Shown: in pieces, positions 63,572 to 64,000 of the stretch
Layout of the letters: each line of letters opens with the position of its first letter
Position numbering within the stretch: the first letter of the stretch is position 1
Origin: Cladopsammia gracilis
Lineage: Eukaryota; Cnidaria; Anthozoa; Scleractinia; Dendrophylliidae
Length of the DNA: 64,000 bases
Reading direction: 5' to 3'
Assembly: GCA_022457155.1 (NCBI GenBank)
Contig: JAJGOT010000195.1
Location: 1,083,501-1,147,500 of the forward strand
Made by a program: the position numbers and the translations under genes
Notes under the pieces: model-generated
Database searches by the model: none
Told to the model about the DNA's origin: nothing
Seen by the model: only the letters and a program-made list of their open reading frames with translations

Positions 63572-64000
63572 TTAAAAAACCTTAGCACGAATTGAGTCAG
63601 ATTGTACATTGAGAGTAGGTCTCAGTTCGTGAATAAAAAACATCTCATATACGAGGCAGTCAAATTTGTTCGTGCACTTCATTAAGACACTAAAGTTCTT
63701 TGTAAGATCCTTAGGAGCCAAAGAATGTTTGTCGCGAAAATGCTTGCCAATTGACGAAGAAGAATATTTGTGTTCTTCAACACGGTGGTGTAGATGACGG
63801 CGTGTGAAACCAACATAACCTGCATCGCACAGGTCACATTGAAATTTATAAACAAGGCACTGTTGGTTCACAATCGATGGCTTAGCTTCTCGCAATCTGA
63901 GGTCTCGTTCAATCTTCTGGCTGACAAATACAGGTTGTACGGTTATCTGAATCTTCTGACTTAAATCTTTAAGTTGGGCGCGAACAATATCAGCTGATCT
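63572..64000 (-). CDS. Penelope-like element C-terminus, GIY-YIG endonuclease (partial)
   Basis: The frame is open from the window edge to TAA at 63572, so it continues beyond 64000. It shows the linker segment QPVFVSQKIERDLRLREAKP, then CLVYKFQCDLCDAGYVGFTR (CxxC and GYVG, a GIY-YIG variant) and RHLHHRVEEH with the catalytic Arg and Glu. Penelope-like elements encode a telomerase-related reverse transcriptase followed by this nuclease; the RT would lie to the right of the window. No frame break is seen. Confidence 0.8.
   Translation of the reverse strand, partial: RSADIVRAQLKDLSQKIQITVQPVFVSQKIERDLRLREAKPSIVNQQCLVYKFQCDLCDAGYVGFTRRHLHHRVEEHKYSSSSIGKHFRDKHSLAPKDLTKNFSVLMKCTNKFDCLVYEMFFIHELRPTLNVQSDSIRAKVF

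Overview
The window looks like nuclear DNA of an anthozoan cnidarian, most likely a stony coral. It is AT-rich and intron-bearing, holds two single-exon class A GPCRs and a guanylate-binding-protein (GBP) type GTPase, and is crowded with TTAA-flanked fold-back elements, a non-LTR retrotransposon, Penelope-like remnants and microsatellites. The species assignment is inference; no database was searched.

Layout. (1) 380-28322, plus strand: a GBP-like large GTPase gene in at least nine exons; its 5' end lies outside the window. (2) 2416-21816: a 19.4-kb Polinton/Maverick (endogenous adintovirus-like) element inserted between GBP exons. It has about 690-bp near-identical terminal inverted repeats and a 6-bp target duplication (GAATAA). 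(3) 28323-34640: repeats and a melanocortin/adenosine-like GPCR (31087-32049, minus). (4) 34640-38750: nested LINE, fold-back and Penelope remnants. (5) 39067-42640: fold-back elements and a tRNA-derived SINE. (6) 42770-43851: second GPCR (minus). (7) 45600-55054: GTCTCGG repeats, a Harbinger-like element full of TACGACGTAA motifs and minisatellites (47648-50314), and a compound TTAA element carrying a broken DUF3504/Crypton-like fragment (51118-54170). (8) 56488-60880: more fold-backs. (9) 61290-64000: Penelope-like GIY-YIG sequences with hammerhead-like motifs and a large inverted repeat.

The Polinton carries a morphogenesis set: double-jelly-roll major capsid protein, jelly-roll minor capsid protein, pX-like core protein, adenain-type protease, packaging ATPase and a repeat-built fibre. 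It also has a replication/integration set: protein-primed type PolB, DDE integrase with chromodomain, and a probable ssDNA-binding protein. Accessory genes include a zinc-ribbon/phospholipase A2 gene and a TFIIB/VLTF3-like zinc-ribbon gene. Two upstream motif classes, TTTATATATAATAAAATG-like before replication-side genes and TATATAATCTTAATAAT-like before capsid-side genes, suggest early and late programmes. Perfect hairpins sit at many gene ends. PolB, MCP, fibre and ATPase are uninterrupted, but at least six smaller genes have frame breaks, mostly at homopolymers, and the minor capsid gene carries a 600-bp insertion. So this copy is recent but probably not autonomous, or the assembly has homopolymer errors.
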